Origin: Gnetum montanum
Taxonomy: Eukaryota; Streptophyta; Gnetopsida; Gnetales; Gnetaceae
Direction: 5' to 3'
Length of the DNA: 60,058 nt
NCBI GenBank assembly: GCA_015680685.1
Contig: MNCI01025042.1
Coordinates: 103,784 to 163,841, forward strand
Notes under the pieces: generated by a model
Database searches by the model: none
Told to the model about the DNA's origin: nothing
What the model saw: only the letters and a program-made list of their open reading frames with translations
Translations under genes and position numbers: made by a program
Part shown: positions 35,240 to 46,300 of the stretch, piece after piece
How the letters are laid out: each line of letters opens with the position of its first letter
Position numbering within the stretch: the stretch's first letter is position 1

Positions 35240-36450
35240 GGTTGGCTTTCATACGCTACATGTAGTAAGATTTTAGATAGGAATGATTGAAGGGAATGGT
35301 CAACTCATTCCATATCCATGTCTATGATCCAGTATGCCCCATTATAATAGGCCTTGATTATTAAGAAGGATCCTTCCTAGTTGGCTGAGAACTTATTTGC
35401 ATGCTTGTGGACCATCCTGAGAACTAGGTCTCCTTCTTTGATCTTGAACTTGTTTAGGTTATGAAGGTGTTATCATTTCTGCCTTGCTTGGTAGAACTTA
35501 ATTTGAATAGGTGTTCACACCCACTGCTCTACCACTGATTTTAGGTCGATGGTACATGGTCTCTTATTCTATTCATCATTGATGAAGTTAGATATGTCTA
35601 CTTAGAGCGATGGTATGTGTAATTCAAGAGGCAAACTAGCTTCAAAATCATAAACAAGGCTATATGGTGTTACACTTGTTATGGTTTAGTATGTTGTCTA
35701 GTAGGCCCAAAGTGCATGGATAAGTCACTCATGCCACTTGCGTTTACTACTATTCAGCATTATCTTGAGAAAGTTTATGATGACCTTATTGCTTGCTTTA
35801 GCTTGTTCATTAGCCTAAGGGTAATAAGATGATGAGAAAGAATGCTTAATTCCTAGGTCATGGTAAAAGTATTTTGTTTCTTGGCTACTAAACTATGGTC
35901 CATTATCTATGACTATGATCATAGGTATGTTAAAATAGACTACTATGTTATCAAGTATGAATCTACAGACATTTTCAGATGTTGCCCTTCTTAGAGGGAT
36001 AGCTTCAACCCACTTTGCAAAGTATTCAGTTGCAGTAATGATAAAACTATACCTTGTAGAAGACTTGCCCATTATACTTCCAATGATATGCAACTCTCCT
36101 TTTTGAAATGGACAAGTGATATTAGTAGTGTGTAACTTAGTTTGTGATACATGTATGAGGTTGCTATGCCATTGGAATGTGTCACAAGTTTTAACTTTTG
36201 TAGGTAATCATTTTTCATATAGGACTAGTAATAGTATAGCTATCTAATCTTAGCATCCATGGCTCTAGGTCCTATATGTCCTCCACATACACCCTCATAA
36301 AACTCCTCTAGGACTATGTGGACTTTAGTTTTACCCAAACACACTAACAATATGCCATCATAGGACCATTAACATAATGTGTTATCATCTACTATGACAT
36401 ACTATTTTGATCATTTACATACAAAATCCTTTTGAGTAGCAGTCAGGCCT
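35240..36450 (-). pseudogene. Gypsy-2 integrase remnant (Tat-like)
   Basis: The open piece 36093-35893 reads TATEYFAKWVEAIPLRR and IDNGP, the first two catalytic Asp regions of a Gypsy integrase (the first Asp of T-D-Y-F-x-K-W is Glu). Downstream broken frames give SSYYPxANEQAKASNK (catalytic Glu lost), KWHExLIHALWAY, then KEGDLVLRMVHKHANK and EGSFLIIKAYYNG at the C-terminus. Stops and lost catalytic residues make it inactive. Confidence 0.85.
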
Positions 36451-36693
36451 TGTGAAGGTTCACCATGCATAAGATAAAAACTTGATATCATCGTATCATT
36501 CCTTTGGAGAAGCAATATGAACAATGACCACAAAGGTATCCTCAGTGCTTTGCATGATGGGAATAGTGTAGTCCATAGTCAAGGTGTACAACTTGCTAAA
36601 CACATCTAGTGTTACACTAAGGGCTAGCATTGCAATGGCATTAGTTATAGTATTCTTGTTTTGGAGTACATATTGGATATTAATGTCTATAAA

Positions 36694-37158
36694 CTATTGC
36701 ATTAGTTTCTTTCCTTGGTCACAGTAAGGTTGTAAATGTTTGGCTTTACATGCATAAGCCTTGGTTACTTGGTTAACCAAAAGTTGTAAAATCCTTTTGA
36801 TCATTAAGCACTTAATTCCTAGATCATGAGCTACCATCATTCCTATGAACAAACCCTCATACTCTACTATATTGTTGTTGCATGGAAATTTGAAATGATA
36901 GGTGATAGGTTGGACTTCACTAGATGGGAATGTCATGATGGTAGTAGCATTGGCTCCATCAGTAGTTAAAGCTTCATCAAAGTGGATGAATACCTCGTAA
37001 CCCTCAGGCACTTGGCTAACAGTGTTAACATGTTCATTGGGGAACCCAGGGTCAATAGTTGCATGGTCATTGACTAGTGAAACGATGAGTTGTATGGCTA
37101 TATCTTGAACTTTTGTTGAGAATTGAGAGATGTAATGAAGGTTAAACTCTACTATCAT
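36694..37158 (-). pseudogene. Gypsy-2 archaeal-type RNase H domain
   Basis: 154 residues without a stop: a tether ending VQDIAIQLIVSLVNDH, then EGYEVFIHFDEALTTDGANA, YHFKFPCNNNIVEYEGLFIG and AHDLGIKCLMI. This is the extra RNase H of Tat-lineage Gypsy elements (F-D-G-x core as HFDEALTTDG; NN-x-x-EYE-x-L block). It is among the longest surviving frames in the window. Codon decay is less than in the integrase beside it. Confidence 0.85.
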
Positions 37159-37164
37159 GGCTTT

Positions 37165-37488
37165 TCAATGGGCTATATGACTACTTTCATAGATGTTGGT
37201 TATTATGGCTTGAAGCACATTATCTTTACAATTGACATTTACTTGGCTTCTATAGAGGTAGTGTCTCCACTTCTTTAATGAGAAGACTAGGGCTAGATAA
37301 TACTTCTCCATTTCAGTTTGTTTGGTCTCATGGGAAACTAATGCATGAATAAGGTAGTATACTGGTATCTCTACCCTATCATCTAATTTCTGATATAGTA
37401 AAGAGGCAATAGACACATTAAAGATAGCAAAGTAGATGTAAAAAGGCTTATTCTCTTGTGAAGGGTAGATTGTCAGTTGTTGTGCCAA
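37165..37488 (-). pseudogene. Gypsy-2 first RNase H domain
   Basis: 107 residues: KPFYIYFAIFNVSIASLLYQ, PVYYLIHAL, ETKQTEMEKYYLALVFSLKKW (Glu and surrounding residues of RNase H-like domain: E-x-x-Y-x-x-x-E is here MEKYYLALV) and RHYLY. Follows the RT without a gap and precedes the second RNase H by a few codons and a stop. Confidence 0.85.
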
Positions 37489-37494
37489 TTCTTA

Positions 37495-38405
37495 CTAAAG
37501 GTTTTCAAAGGCTTCTTGGCATTGAGATGTCCACTCATAATAAACTCCTTTCTTAAGAAAATGTTGCATGGGTTGTAACTTATTCATAAGCTTAACGATA
37601 AAGCTATGTATAAATTGTAACCTACCTTGCAATCCTTGAAGATCCTTATGATTAGTAGGTGCAACCAAGTTGGATATGGCCTTAAACTTATTAGGATCAA
37701 CATGTATTCCTACGTTAAATATTACAAAGCCAAGCATCTTACCAATTTTGACATCAAAGACACACTTCTTAGGATTAAGCCTAAGCTCATACTTGAAGCA
37801 TCGTTTAAGTACAAGGCCAAGGTCATTTGTATGATCATTTTCCACTTTAGACTTAACAACTATATCATCTACATAATCGTTGAGAAAACATAGCATGTAA
37901 TCATTGAAGATATACATCATACCTATTTCGTAGGTTACTCCTACGTTCTTTAGGCCAAAAATAATCATGATAACAAAAGGTCCCCCATGGGGTCATGAAG
38001 ATCATACTAAGTTGGTGCTCTAGGTTAATTCTAATTTGGGTATACCCCAAGAACCCATCCATGAAGGATAATAAGGCATGTCTAGCTATAGTATTAATAA
38101 GTTGATCAATACTAGGAAAAGGGAAATTGTACTTGATAGTAGCCTTATTTAGGTCTCAAAAATTGATGCAAATTCGTATACTCACGTTCTTCATAGGGAC
38201 TAGCACTATGTTGGACATCCATTCTACATAGTCAATAGCTTTGATGAAACCATCTTGGTATAGTTTTATGATTTCATCACAAATTGCCAAGGCCAAATTA
38301 GGTCTAATCTTATGAACTTTTTACATAATGGGTCTAATGCTAGGATTAAGTATGATTTTATGTTAGACTAAACATTGGTCTAGGCTTGACATCTCTTCAT
38401 ATGAC
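37495..38405 (-). pseudogene. Gypsy-2 reverse transcriptase remnant
   Basis: The open stretch 37968-37495 has GLKNVGVTYEIGMMYIF, the intact catalytic LNDYVDDIVVKSKV, LNPKKCVF, GKMLGFVI, then the connection domain LQGRLQFIHSFI and YYEWTSQCQEAFENL. Upstream, after stops, come HALLSFMDGFLGYTQIRI and the fingers (PMKNVSIRICINF) up to 38160, then spacer. It is broken at 38405 by Gypsy-3, within the sequence CATATGAC that reads CATATGACTAGG in Gypsy-1. Confidence 0.88.
38401..38405. repeat. Presumed left target-site flank of Gypsy-3 (ATGAC)
   Basis: Five bases before the 5' LTR. The matching right copy was not found because the 3' LTR is truncated, so this is positional inference from the Gypsy-1 comparison. 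Confidence 0.4.
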
Positions 38406-38869
38406 TGTTGGCATATTTAGCCATTTCATGGAACAGCAAAGGTGATAAAATATGAATAAGCCATAGAAGATATTTAAAGCAAAAATATATATGATGGTTG
38501 TGCCTTATCGATATTTTATACTAGAGGTTTCATGTAGAAAATTGTTAAATGAAGATATAGTATTTCCAATTTCAAGAGTTATGCTCCTTTGCAAAGGGAA
38601 GGTTGAAAAGAGTTGAAAAGCTAAAAGAGTCGATCCCGTTTATGGATGCATCAATGAGAAATATCAAAGTCAAAGTCACCATTGTAAGGTTTGGATAATG
38701 TTTTTACTACAAAAAAAAAAAAAACAAACAAACACAGTTCCAGCCACTGTACGTGTTGGGAGAAAAACAGATGAAATTGCTGCAAATGAATGAAAACAGT
38801 CCAGAAGAATGCCCATTTTTTTACAGGGATCGGGTTGGTACGGATGGATGGGAATGCAAGGTTTTCTTT

Positions 38870-39650
38870 GCCTTGTAATGGCTTTCATTTTTGCACAGAA
38901 TCAATTGTTCTTTTTGGCCCCAAATTAGCGGCGTCTCTACTGGTCGCGTTGTGCCAAAAAACAATTTTTGCAGGGACGTGGATTCAAGATGGAAGAAGAA
39001 CTCGCATGGGAGTTGCCACTTCCAAGGTAGAAACCATTTCAATTTCAAATTTTTTTCGATAAAACGCAATCGATCCACCCACCTCCAATGACGCTAATGT
39101 GTTCTACAACGCGTGCACTGCATGAAGATTTTTTTTGGGCGTTGTAGGATTGTTCTTAACCTACCTTACTTGATGCCGTATTCTCTGATGCTCAGATCTA
39201 TGATACACTTTCCCTTAACCCTGAAATCAACTGCAGGAATTAAAAAAATGATCTGCAAGAACACGAAAACGCAGGAAGCCCTAAGAAAATTTGGGGCAAA
39301 ATAAAATAGTTCTAGGCAACCAAAACCATATGTCTAGGGCCATATGTCCAATACATCATTTCTGTTTCCAGATCTTTCTCCTCTAGCAACCGAACGTTAC
39401 ATAACAATGATGTCGGATGTAGCTGCAGAGCCTTCTTCCATGATGGTGGTTACTAACGATTTCTGGCAGGGGTGGGATATTTCAAAAGTATTCGATGGTA
39501 GTTCCAGGCCTAGCGCCTTCACATTCAGGCTTGGTGTTTCGAATTTAAATTTTTCCAGCCATTTTCATTCAGGTGAAAGTGCACGTAAATTATTTAGGAT
39601 TAAGGTACTAGCAACATTTATGCCAAGGTAGATATTATATTATCACCTTG
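38870..39650 (+). other. Unidentified cargo segment inside the Gypsy-3 U3
   Basis: Less AT-rich than its surroundings and with several short open stretches on both strands (for example 38790-39062 plus, 38821-39078 minus, 39344-39631 plus). None is recognised. It occupies the place where the sister LTRs hold host gene fragments, so capture is inferred by position only. A poly(T/A) start at 38703 (A-run) belongs to the shared LTR part. Confidence 0.4.
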
Positions 39651-39891
39651 TTTATAAACTCACTAAGAGCTTCAATAAGCATTCTTCAAATTTTAGAACA
39701 AGTAAAAATGAAAGGCTATTAAAGCTATAATTGTGAACAATTATATGAAATTATTGGAATTAATTTTTTAAAAAGCAATACTTATCTCCTAACTTCCTAA
39801 CCTCCTAAGTTAATACTCCCTAACTTGTTGGGCAAGTCACTTGGGAGAGAAGTTAGGTAAGATATTTTTGCATATGTAACTACCTTTGAAA

Positions 39892-39903
39892 CCTATAAAA
39901 AGG
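39892..39903 (+). promoter_or_regulatory. Gypsy-3 5' LTR TATA box (CCTATAAAAAGG)
   Basis: CCTATAAAAAGG occurs at the same place as 51453-51464 in the solo LTR and as CCTTATAAAAAGG on the minus strand of Gypsy-5 (56754-56766). Conservation across three copies marks the U3/R promoter. Confidence 0.75.
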
Positions 39904-41164
39904 CTTCAAAAAGGACTTTTTGGAAGAAGGTATCATACATCACATTTTTGGAGATCATACTTTGAAAAGCTATTAGCTAGCACTTAGGATCTCACTTGAA
40001 GACACACTTTGGGGTCTTGAGAAGAGCATTTGTAAAGACGATTGCTTGTAAGATGGGTTGCTAAAGGAAATATTTCAGCCTCTTTTTCATAGTCCTGTGA
40101 GTTATGTTTTATTTTTGTTTTGTTTAAATTGTTTAGCTAGTGGTTTAGATAGTATCATCCTTGGCAAGTAATTTTGGGATTTTTAGATTGCTCTTATTGT
40201 TCTTGTTGCCCGATAGAAATTTCTATTAAAATTTTGCCATAGAAGCGCTTGTGTTTAAAAGCCTTAAGAGCATTTTAGTAGTAAATTTCGTTATTGTGCA
40301 ACGTGTGGGAACTGCTATTGGGATTGTTGTAAGAGAGCCTCTGTTTGTAGTCACGCCGTTGAACAATTCAGTAGTCGAGAGGGTTCAGAAAATCTTTGGT
40401 ATTTTGATGGGACCAGAATAGCTTCTTTTTATCTTTAAAGTGAATTCTCGTGGTATTTCAATCAGAAATTGTCAAGTCTTTTAAAGGTTCTGTTTGAATG
40501 CAATCGTTGACATCTATTATCTAGTCAAAATGGAGTCTCGTACGTGGTAGTTTACGCAGCAATTTTTGGTAGCATAGTAGGATTGTCTTGAAGATATTGC
40601 TTGTTTGAGCCTTGGAAGTTTGAACAATTCGTAGATATTGAATTTGGGATAGCTTTATTGCGAAGTGTTTACTCGTGTCATTTTACCTTGTTTAAATATT
40701 TGAGGTCTACACAAATCTGCTTTCTTTTCTTTTCTGTCTATTTCCATCGAATCTTGCTCTATTTCTAGTTTTCTTGTGGAACTATCTCTTTCTCTGGGGA
40801 AAATTAGGAGTAGATTTGTAGAGTTGTGCTCAAATGTTTTAATAAAATTTTATTTGTTACAAGTAGGTATTATAAGGACTACGTAGACTAGGTAGTTGAA
40901 CAAAATAGGAAACTCTCAACAACTCACAGTACTTGGCAAAGTTGGCTGAATTTCTTTAAAGTAAGTCATTTGTAGTTTACACACAATGCAATCATTACAT
41001 TTCACACAACCACAAGCTGCAACAGCACACACACATCCTCACATTAACTACTAAGTTTATTTGGAGGTATCTGGGCCTTGGTGTTGCTAGAGACCAGTAG
41101 GCACCTAAATCCTGTTCGAGGACACTCGTTGGCGGTCGCGTCCCAAACGGTCCCCAACAGTTCT

Positions 41165-41952
41165 TTAGAAAGCATGAATCATATATCCAGTACGATATTC
41201 GACATGGCTTGCTAACCTTGTTCCAGTGAGAAAGAAAAATGGTGATATAAGGCTTTGTGTAGACTTTAGAAATCTAAATGATGCTTCAAAAAAGGATAAG
41301 TATCCACTTCCAAGAATTGATGAGATGTTGATTAAAGTCTTAGGTTGTCAAGTATATTCTTTCTTAGATGGTTTCTCAAGTTATAATCAAATCGTGGTAG
41401 ATAAGAATGATAGATACAAAACATCATTTATCACCAAATGGGGAATTTTTGCCTACCAAAGAATGCCATTTGGATTGTCAAATGCTGGAGCTACTTTTCA
41501 AAGAGCAATGGATTTAGCATTCAAGGATTTATTAGGCAATTTTGTGGTGATTTATTTGGATGATATTACAATATTCTCAAAGAAGAAAGAAGATCATATT
41601 AATCATCTCTAGCAAGTTTTCGACAGATGTCATGAGTTTGGTATTTCATTAAATCCTAAGAAGTGTATCTTCGGGGTTAAATTTGGAAGCCTATTAGGCC
41701 ATATAATATGTCAAGAATGGATTGCTATAGACAATTCCTGAATTCAAGTAGTCCAGAATATTGAACATCCCACAAGTAAGAAATCTCTTAGATCTTTCTT
41801 TGGAAAGATAAATTCTGTGAAAAAGTTCATTCCCGGGTTTACTGAAATTACCAAACCTTTGATGCATATGCTAAAAAAGGATGTTCAAGTAGAGAAAACA
41901 CCAGAATCAGAAAGAGCTTTATCAGAAATCAAAAAGGCTATACAAGAGGCTC
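41165..41952 (+). pseudogene. Gypsy-3 reverse transcriptase (ends at assembly gap)
   Basis: Begins in the RT fingers only a few bases after the 5' LTR: PVRYSTWLANLVPVRKKNG, then RLCVDFRNLN, PLPRIDEML, FLDGFSSYNQI, FAYQRMPFGLSNAGATFQRA and the intact catalytic YLDD at 41553-41564. A single TAG follows at about 41610, then LNPKKCIFG and the connection domain to KKFIPGFTEI and the start of RNase H before the N-run. The open stretch 41226-41612 is well preserved. Gag, protease and primer-binding site are absent between LTR and RT. Confidence 0.93.
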
Positions 41953-42576
41953 NNNNNNNNNNNNNNNNNNNNNNNNNNNNNNNNNNNNNNNNNNNNNNNN
42001 NNNNNNNNNNNNNNNNNNNNNNNNNNNNNNNNNNNNNNNNNNNNNNNNNNNNNNNNNNNNNNNNNNNNNNNNNNNNNNNNNNNNNNNNNNNNNNNNNNNN
42101 NNNNNNNNNNNNNNNNNNNNNNNNNNNNNNNNNNNNNNNNNNNNNNNNNNNNNNNNNNNNNNNNNNNNNNNNNNNNNNNNNNNNNNNNNNNNNNNNNNNN
42201 NNNNNNNNNNNNNNNNNNNNNNNNNNNNNNNNNNNNNNNNNNNNNNNNNNNNNNNNNNNNNNNNNNNNNNNNNNNNNNNNNNNNNNNNNNNNNNNNNNNN
42301 NNNNNNNNNNNNNNNNNNNNNNNNNNNNNNNNNNNNNNNNNNNNNNNNNNNNNNNNNNNNNNNNNNNNNNNNNNNNNNNNNNNNNNNNNNNNNNNNNNNN
42401 NNNNNNNNNNNNNNNNNNNNNNNNNNNNNNNNNNNNNNNNNNNNNNNNNNNNNNNNNNNNNNNNNNNNNNNNNNNNNNNNNNNNNNNNNNNNNNNNNNNN
42501 NNNNNNNNNNNNNNNNNNNNNNNNNNNNNNNNNNNNNNNNNNNNNNNNNNNNNNNNNNNNNNNNNNNNNNNNNNNN
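41953..42576. other. Assembly gap (624 N)
   Basis: A run of N between the RT connection domain and the integrase zinc region of Gypsy-3. RNase H and its border would lie here. The real gap size is unknown. Confidence 1.
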
Positions 42577-43571
42577 GATATGGATATTACTGGCCTTCCA
42601 TGTATCAAGACATTAGTTCAAAGATTCAAAAATGCTATAAATGTCAAATTCATGGGCCCAAGATTAAAAGGGCTAGAGCCCCTTTAAAGCCAATAGTTGC
42701 AGATAGACCATTTCAGCAATGGGGTTTGGATTTTATTGGTACAATTACTCCTTTAAGAGCTGGACACAAGTTTATTCTCACAGCTACTGATTATTTCACT
42801 AAATGGTCTAAAGCAAAGGCTCTAAGAGGAAGTTCGGCATCAGACGTGATTAAGTTTCTAGAAGATCAAATTCTAAGTAGATTTGGTCTACCCGAAGTGT
42901 TAGTGTCAGACAATGGACCCACCTTCAAATCCGAAGAATTTATCTAATGGGCATCTGAAAAATCTATTTTCTTATTTTCCTCATCAAATTATTATCCTCA
43001 AGGAAATGGCCTAGCAGAATCCACCAATAAAAAGCTTATCACTTATATCAAGAAATCGATGGATGGGAATTCAAGAAATTGGATTGATTATCTACAATCC
43101 GCATTATGGTCAGATCGAATCAGATTTAAGAAAGCTATCGGGACATCACCATATAACTTAGTTTATAGTTTGCCAGCAAAAATTACAAACAAGATTATAA
43201 GTTTAGCTTCTGAATTTGTACAAAGATATAGTGAAAAGACTGATAAAGATAGAAGTTTCATGACTTTACTTATAAAAAAATAAGCTAAAGTAGATAAAGC
43301 AAGGGATAATTTGTTACAGAATACCTCTCAAGTTAAAAGCTAGTTTGATAGAAAGGCTTTGAAAAGAACTTTCAAGATAGGGGACCTTGTATTATTATGG
43401 AATATGAAGAAACCAAATAAGTTTATCCCAACATGGATTGGTCCCTTTCAAATTACAAAGCAATTATCAGAGGATACTTACAAATTATCAACCTTGGATG
43501 GAATGGAATTGCAATTTCCATATAATGTTTTGCATATAAAACATTATTTGGGACAATTGCATACAACTTGA
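42577..43571 (+). pseudogene. Gypsy-3 integrase
   Basis: Reads YGYYWPSMYQDI and CYKCQIHGPK (zinc-binding end), WGLDFIGTI, TATDYFTKW, VLVSDNGPTF (catalytic Asp residues) and, after one stop near 42945, YYPQGNGLAESTNK with the catalytic Glu. After another stop near 43282 the last part is KIGDLVLLWN, KFIPTWIGPF, ending HIKHYLGQLHTT. All three catalytic acids are present; only a few stops break the frame. There is no chromodomain. Confidence 0.93.
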
Positions 43572-43940
43572 AGATGTCATTACACAAAAATAATATATGT
43601 ATATAGTATTATGTAAATATTACTAGGAGTATAGTGTCCATTATTATATTTAATTATGCTTTATTTATATTTGAAACATTATCTTTCCTTCAAATGGGGC
43701 AAGTGGAAGCCTACAAGTGAAACAAGTGGAATTCTACAAGTTTGACAAGTGGGGAAGGTGACTCATCCACCACTTAGTGAGGATTGTGACAAATGGTTTG
43801 AATGCCTAGAAAGAAGGAAGCTTGGTTGAAGACACTTGGATGGAAGTTAAACATTTTATCACCTATAAAAGGAGGGTTAGATTGCTTAAGATTTCATCAT
43901 CTTTCAATTCAAGTTTGGTAGTGAAGGTTAGGGAGAGCTA
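43572..43940 (+). other. Gypsy-3 spacer between integrase and 3' ORF
   Basis: Non-coding, with five occurrences of the short motif CAAGTGG(A/G) between 43698 and 43755. TATA-like CCTATAAAAGGAGGG at 43862-43876, about 65 bp before the 3' ORF start, could be a separate promoter for it. Confidence 0.5.
43862..43876 (+). promoter_or_regulatory. TATA-like element before the Gypsy-3 3' ORF
   Basis: CCTATAAAAGGAGGG resembles the LTR TATA box of this family (CCTATAAAAAGG) and lies 65 bp upstream of the ATG at 43941. Promoter role is inference. Confidence 0.35.
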
Positions 43941-44453
43941 ATGGAGTTTGAGAGAGCAATGAGAAAGCCTTTTATTCCATATGTGATGGGATGTTGCCCT
44001 GAGCATGTATTGAAGGCTTATCTAAAGGCTAGATCTTGTGGAGCTCCAAAGGAGTGTCCTTTTATGGCTTGGTTGTTCGATGAATTTTCTTTTCTCACTA
44101 GAGGTTTGGATATAGAGTCCAATGTTTGGGGGCGATATCAAGATTGTTCCAAAGAAGAAGAAAAAGGAGAAGAGCCACCAAACTATGAAGAGTCATCATG
44201 GGGATGGGGAGAAGCTTTTGTCTCCCAAGAGGAAAATGAAGGACTTAATGGAGAAGAACAAAAGAGCTCATCCGAAAAGGAAAATGAGAAAAGTGCCAAA
44301 GAGAAAGCTCCAGTAGATCAAGGTGAGAGCTCTACCAAGCGCGAAAGCAATAGGACCGCCTTCATCACATCAGAGATTTCCTATGAAATAGTTAGAGAGA
44401 TGAGGATTCCCACTAGGGTAACCCTCACAATTCAGTTTCCACCCCAAGAATAG
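43941..44453 (+). CDS. Gypsy-3 extra 3' ORF (170 aa, unknown function)
   Basis: An intact ORF lying after integrase and before the polypurine tract, on the same strand. N-terminus MEFERAMRKPFIPYVMGCC has a cysteine pair and an EHVLKAYLKA helix. The centre is very acidic (many Glu/Lys, EEEKGEEPPNYEE) and probably disordered. The C-terminus is YEIVREMRIPTRVTLTI ending FPPQE. The last 50 residues match the end of the Gypsy-5 frame at 59327-59470 (YEKVRDMRIPTRVILTI). Additional 3' ORFs are known in some plant Gypsy groups, but I do not recognise this one. Start is the first ATG of the frame. Function unknown. Confidence 0.7.
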   Translation: MEFERAMRKPFIPYVMGCCPEHVLKAYLKARSCGAPKECPFMAWLFDEFSFLTRGLDIESNVWGRYQDCSKEEEKGEEPPNYEESSWGWGEAFVSQEENEGLNGEEQKSSSEKENEKSAKEKAPVDQGESSTKRESNRTAFITSEISYEIVREMRIPTRVTLTIQFPPQE

Positions 44454-44636
44454 TTCATGAAGGATTTGTTATGTACAGTTTGATTTTCCTTAGGAATGAG
44501 GTTTTTGTCCCATCACACCTTATGTTAAATGGGAATTTTCCTCAAAAAAGATTTCTTTTTGAATGTAAAAAATTCAATGAAAATTTTAGGATGTTTGAGT
44601 TTTGAAACGAAGTTGCACAAGTTTATTTAAGTTTTT

Positions 44637-44650
44637 AAGGGGGGCAGAAA
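44637..44650 (+). other. Gypsy-3 polypurine tract
   Basis: AAGGGGGGCAGAAA immediately before the 3' LTR start TGTTGGCACA. The corresponding minus-strand tract of Gypsy-5 at 59119-59135 reads AAAGGGGGTAGAAA. Confidence 0.9.
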
Positions 44651-45095
44651 TGTTGGCACATTTAGCCATTTCATGGAACAAAAAAGGTGATAAAATATGA
44701 ATAAGCCATAGAAGATATTCAAAGAAAAAATATATATGATGGTTGTGCCTTATTGATATTTTATACTAGAGGTTTCATGTAGAAAATTGTTAAATGAAGA
44801 TATAGTATTTCCAATTTCAATAGTTATGCTCCTTTGCAAAGGGAAGGTTGAAAAGAGTTGAAAAGCTAAAAGAGCCGATCCCGTTTATGGATGCGTCAAT
44901 GAGAAATATCAAAGTCACCATTGTAAGGTTTGGATAATTTTTTTACTGCAAGAAAAAAATAAACATAGTTCCAGCCACTGTACACGTTGGGAGAAAAATA
45001 GATGAAATTGCTGCAAATAAATGAAAATAGTCCAGAAGAATGCCCATTTTTTTACAGGGATCACGTTGGTACCGATGTAGGGGAATGCGAGGTGC
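44651..45095 (+). mobile_element. Gypsy-3 3' LTR, truncated after about 445 bp
   Basis: Aligns with 38406-38865 with few differences; the 5' LTR has one extra AAAGTC hexamer near 38672. Similarity stops at about 45095 (GGGAATGCGAGG). The cargo, TATA and U5 parts are missing here. Confidence 0.85.
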
Positions 45096-46160
45096 TATAG
45101 ATACGTAGGGCTCAATTTAAGCTTTCAAATGGTGGTGGAATCACTTTGTTTGGAGCTCAAACGAATTTTTGATGAATTTTTTGGCAACCTTGCATGAAAG
45201 AGGGTTTATGTTGATGGCTATAGCTAGGTCATTTTGGTAAATTTTTTCTAAAAAATTGGCTAATATTTCAAATGATTTCTTATTATCTGGCTGTATTATG
45301 TTATTTTACAATTCCAATAGCTTTGGAATCATTGAATTTTGGTAAGCGGTTAATTAGTTATAGATGTTTCTGTTTGGTTGCATGCAATCATGGTTTCAAG
45401 GCTATGACACATTTACCCCTCTAAAGATGGGAAACGTTGAGGTTGTAAGAAAGTTTTTTTTCTATCAACATCCCATGATCTTGGGGATAATTCAAGATGT
45501 TACAGAGATGCTAGAAGTGATTCAAAGAAAAAGAAAAAATTTCTCATATTTTTTTCTAAGCATTTTCCTATGGATTTTTCAATGTAAAGTTGTGAATTTT
45601 GGTTGAATGTTGGTTGTAGACATGAATCTTATGTTGAATGTTTTCTAAGTGTAGAATTTTAATGCAGGAATTGATAATTTAGTCCTATACTATCAATTCC
45701 ATGTTTTTTTTCTTACTAATTGGTTTTGGTCTTGTCATGTTACAAGTAGCAGAAGACATCGATGACCCTAGTGGTGGGGATAGAGATGATGATCCACCTC
45801 CTTCACTAGATGCTCCATAGTTCTGTAAATTGCTTCTTATATGCATATTTTAGTTAATTCTTTGACATTGTTGATGTATGGCTAGTGTTAGCCAAAATAG
45901 TTTATTGTTTAAAATTTTATTGTCTGGATATCTTTGCCACATAATGTTGTTATGTACATTTTTATTTTTAATTTTTAAATCTAAATTTTAATTCTAGCTA
46001 CAATGTTCTAGAGTTATGATCTTCATTATGTTGTGAAGCCACTTTATCATCTATGTTCTAAAGCTATGTTTGCTAAATGTGAAAAATGATTAAAATGGCT
46101 AAGAAATTAAGGTGTAAGCACAAATGATAAATGATAATAAGTTATAATGGTCATTTTCTA
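45096..46160. other. Unassigned segment after truncated Gypsy-3 LTR
   Basis: No similarity to the 5' LTR. Plus-strand sequence 45725-45822 reads an acidic tail VAEDIDDPSGGDRDDDPPPS ending at a stop, which looks like a true protein end but is not recognised; 45364-45606 is another 80-residue open stretch without known motifs. Possibly a fragment of another transposon or gene that replaced the rest of the LTR. Confidence 0.35.
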
Positions 46161-46164
46161 GTTT

Positions 46165-46300
46165 ATGCCATGGTGGGCTATGATGCCAGTTTAAGGTCTT
46201 AGCGGATTGCAATGCCAGCTTAAGATCTTAGCAAACCACAATGTTAGTTTAAGGTCTTAGCAGACTATGATGCTGGTTTAAGGGCTTAGCAAATCATAAA
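46165..46300. repeat. Minisatellite, about 30-bp unit, four copies
   Basis: Unit GCAATGCCAGCTTAAGATCTTAGC plus about six bases, repeated four times with variation (ATGATGCCAGTTTAAGGTC, CAATGTTAGTTTAAGGTC, TGATGCTGGTTTAAGGGC). Non-coding. Confidence 0.8.

Larger units (their letters stand above)
38406..41159 (+). mobile_element. Gypsy-3 5' LTR (2754 bp, U3 with unidentified cargo)
   Basis: Starts TGTTGGCATATTTAGCC and ends GGTCCCCAACA. Its first 460 bp match the Gypsy-3 3' LTR (44651-45095) closely. Its last 1.3 kb (39800-41159, TATA/R/U5) matches the solo LTR at 51340-52670 and, reversed, the Gypsy-5 LTR at 55757-56770. The stretch 38870-39650 matches none of them. Confidence 0.9.

Noticed and set aside
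41817-42947. 376-codon frame and its antisense 228-codon frame
   Set aside because: Both cross the 624-bp run of N. Only the plus-strand ends are Gypsy-3 RT and integrase; the rest is undefined.
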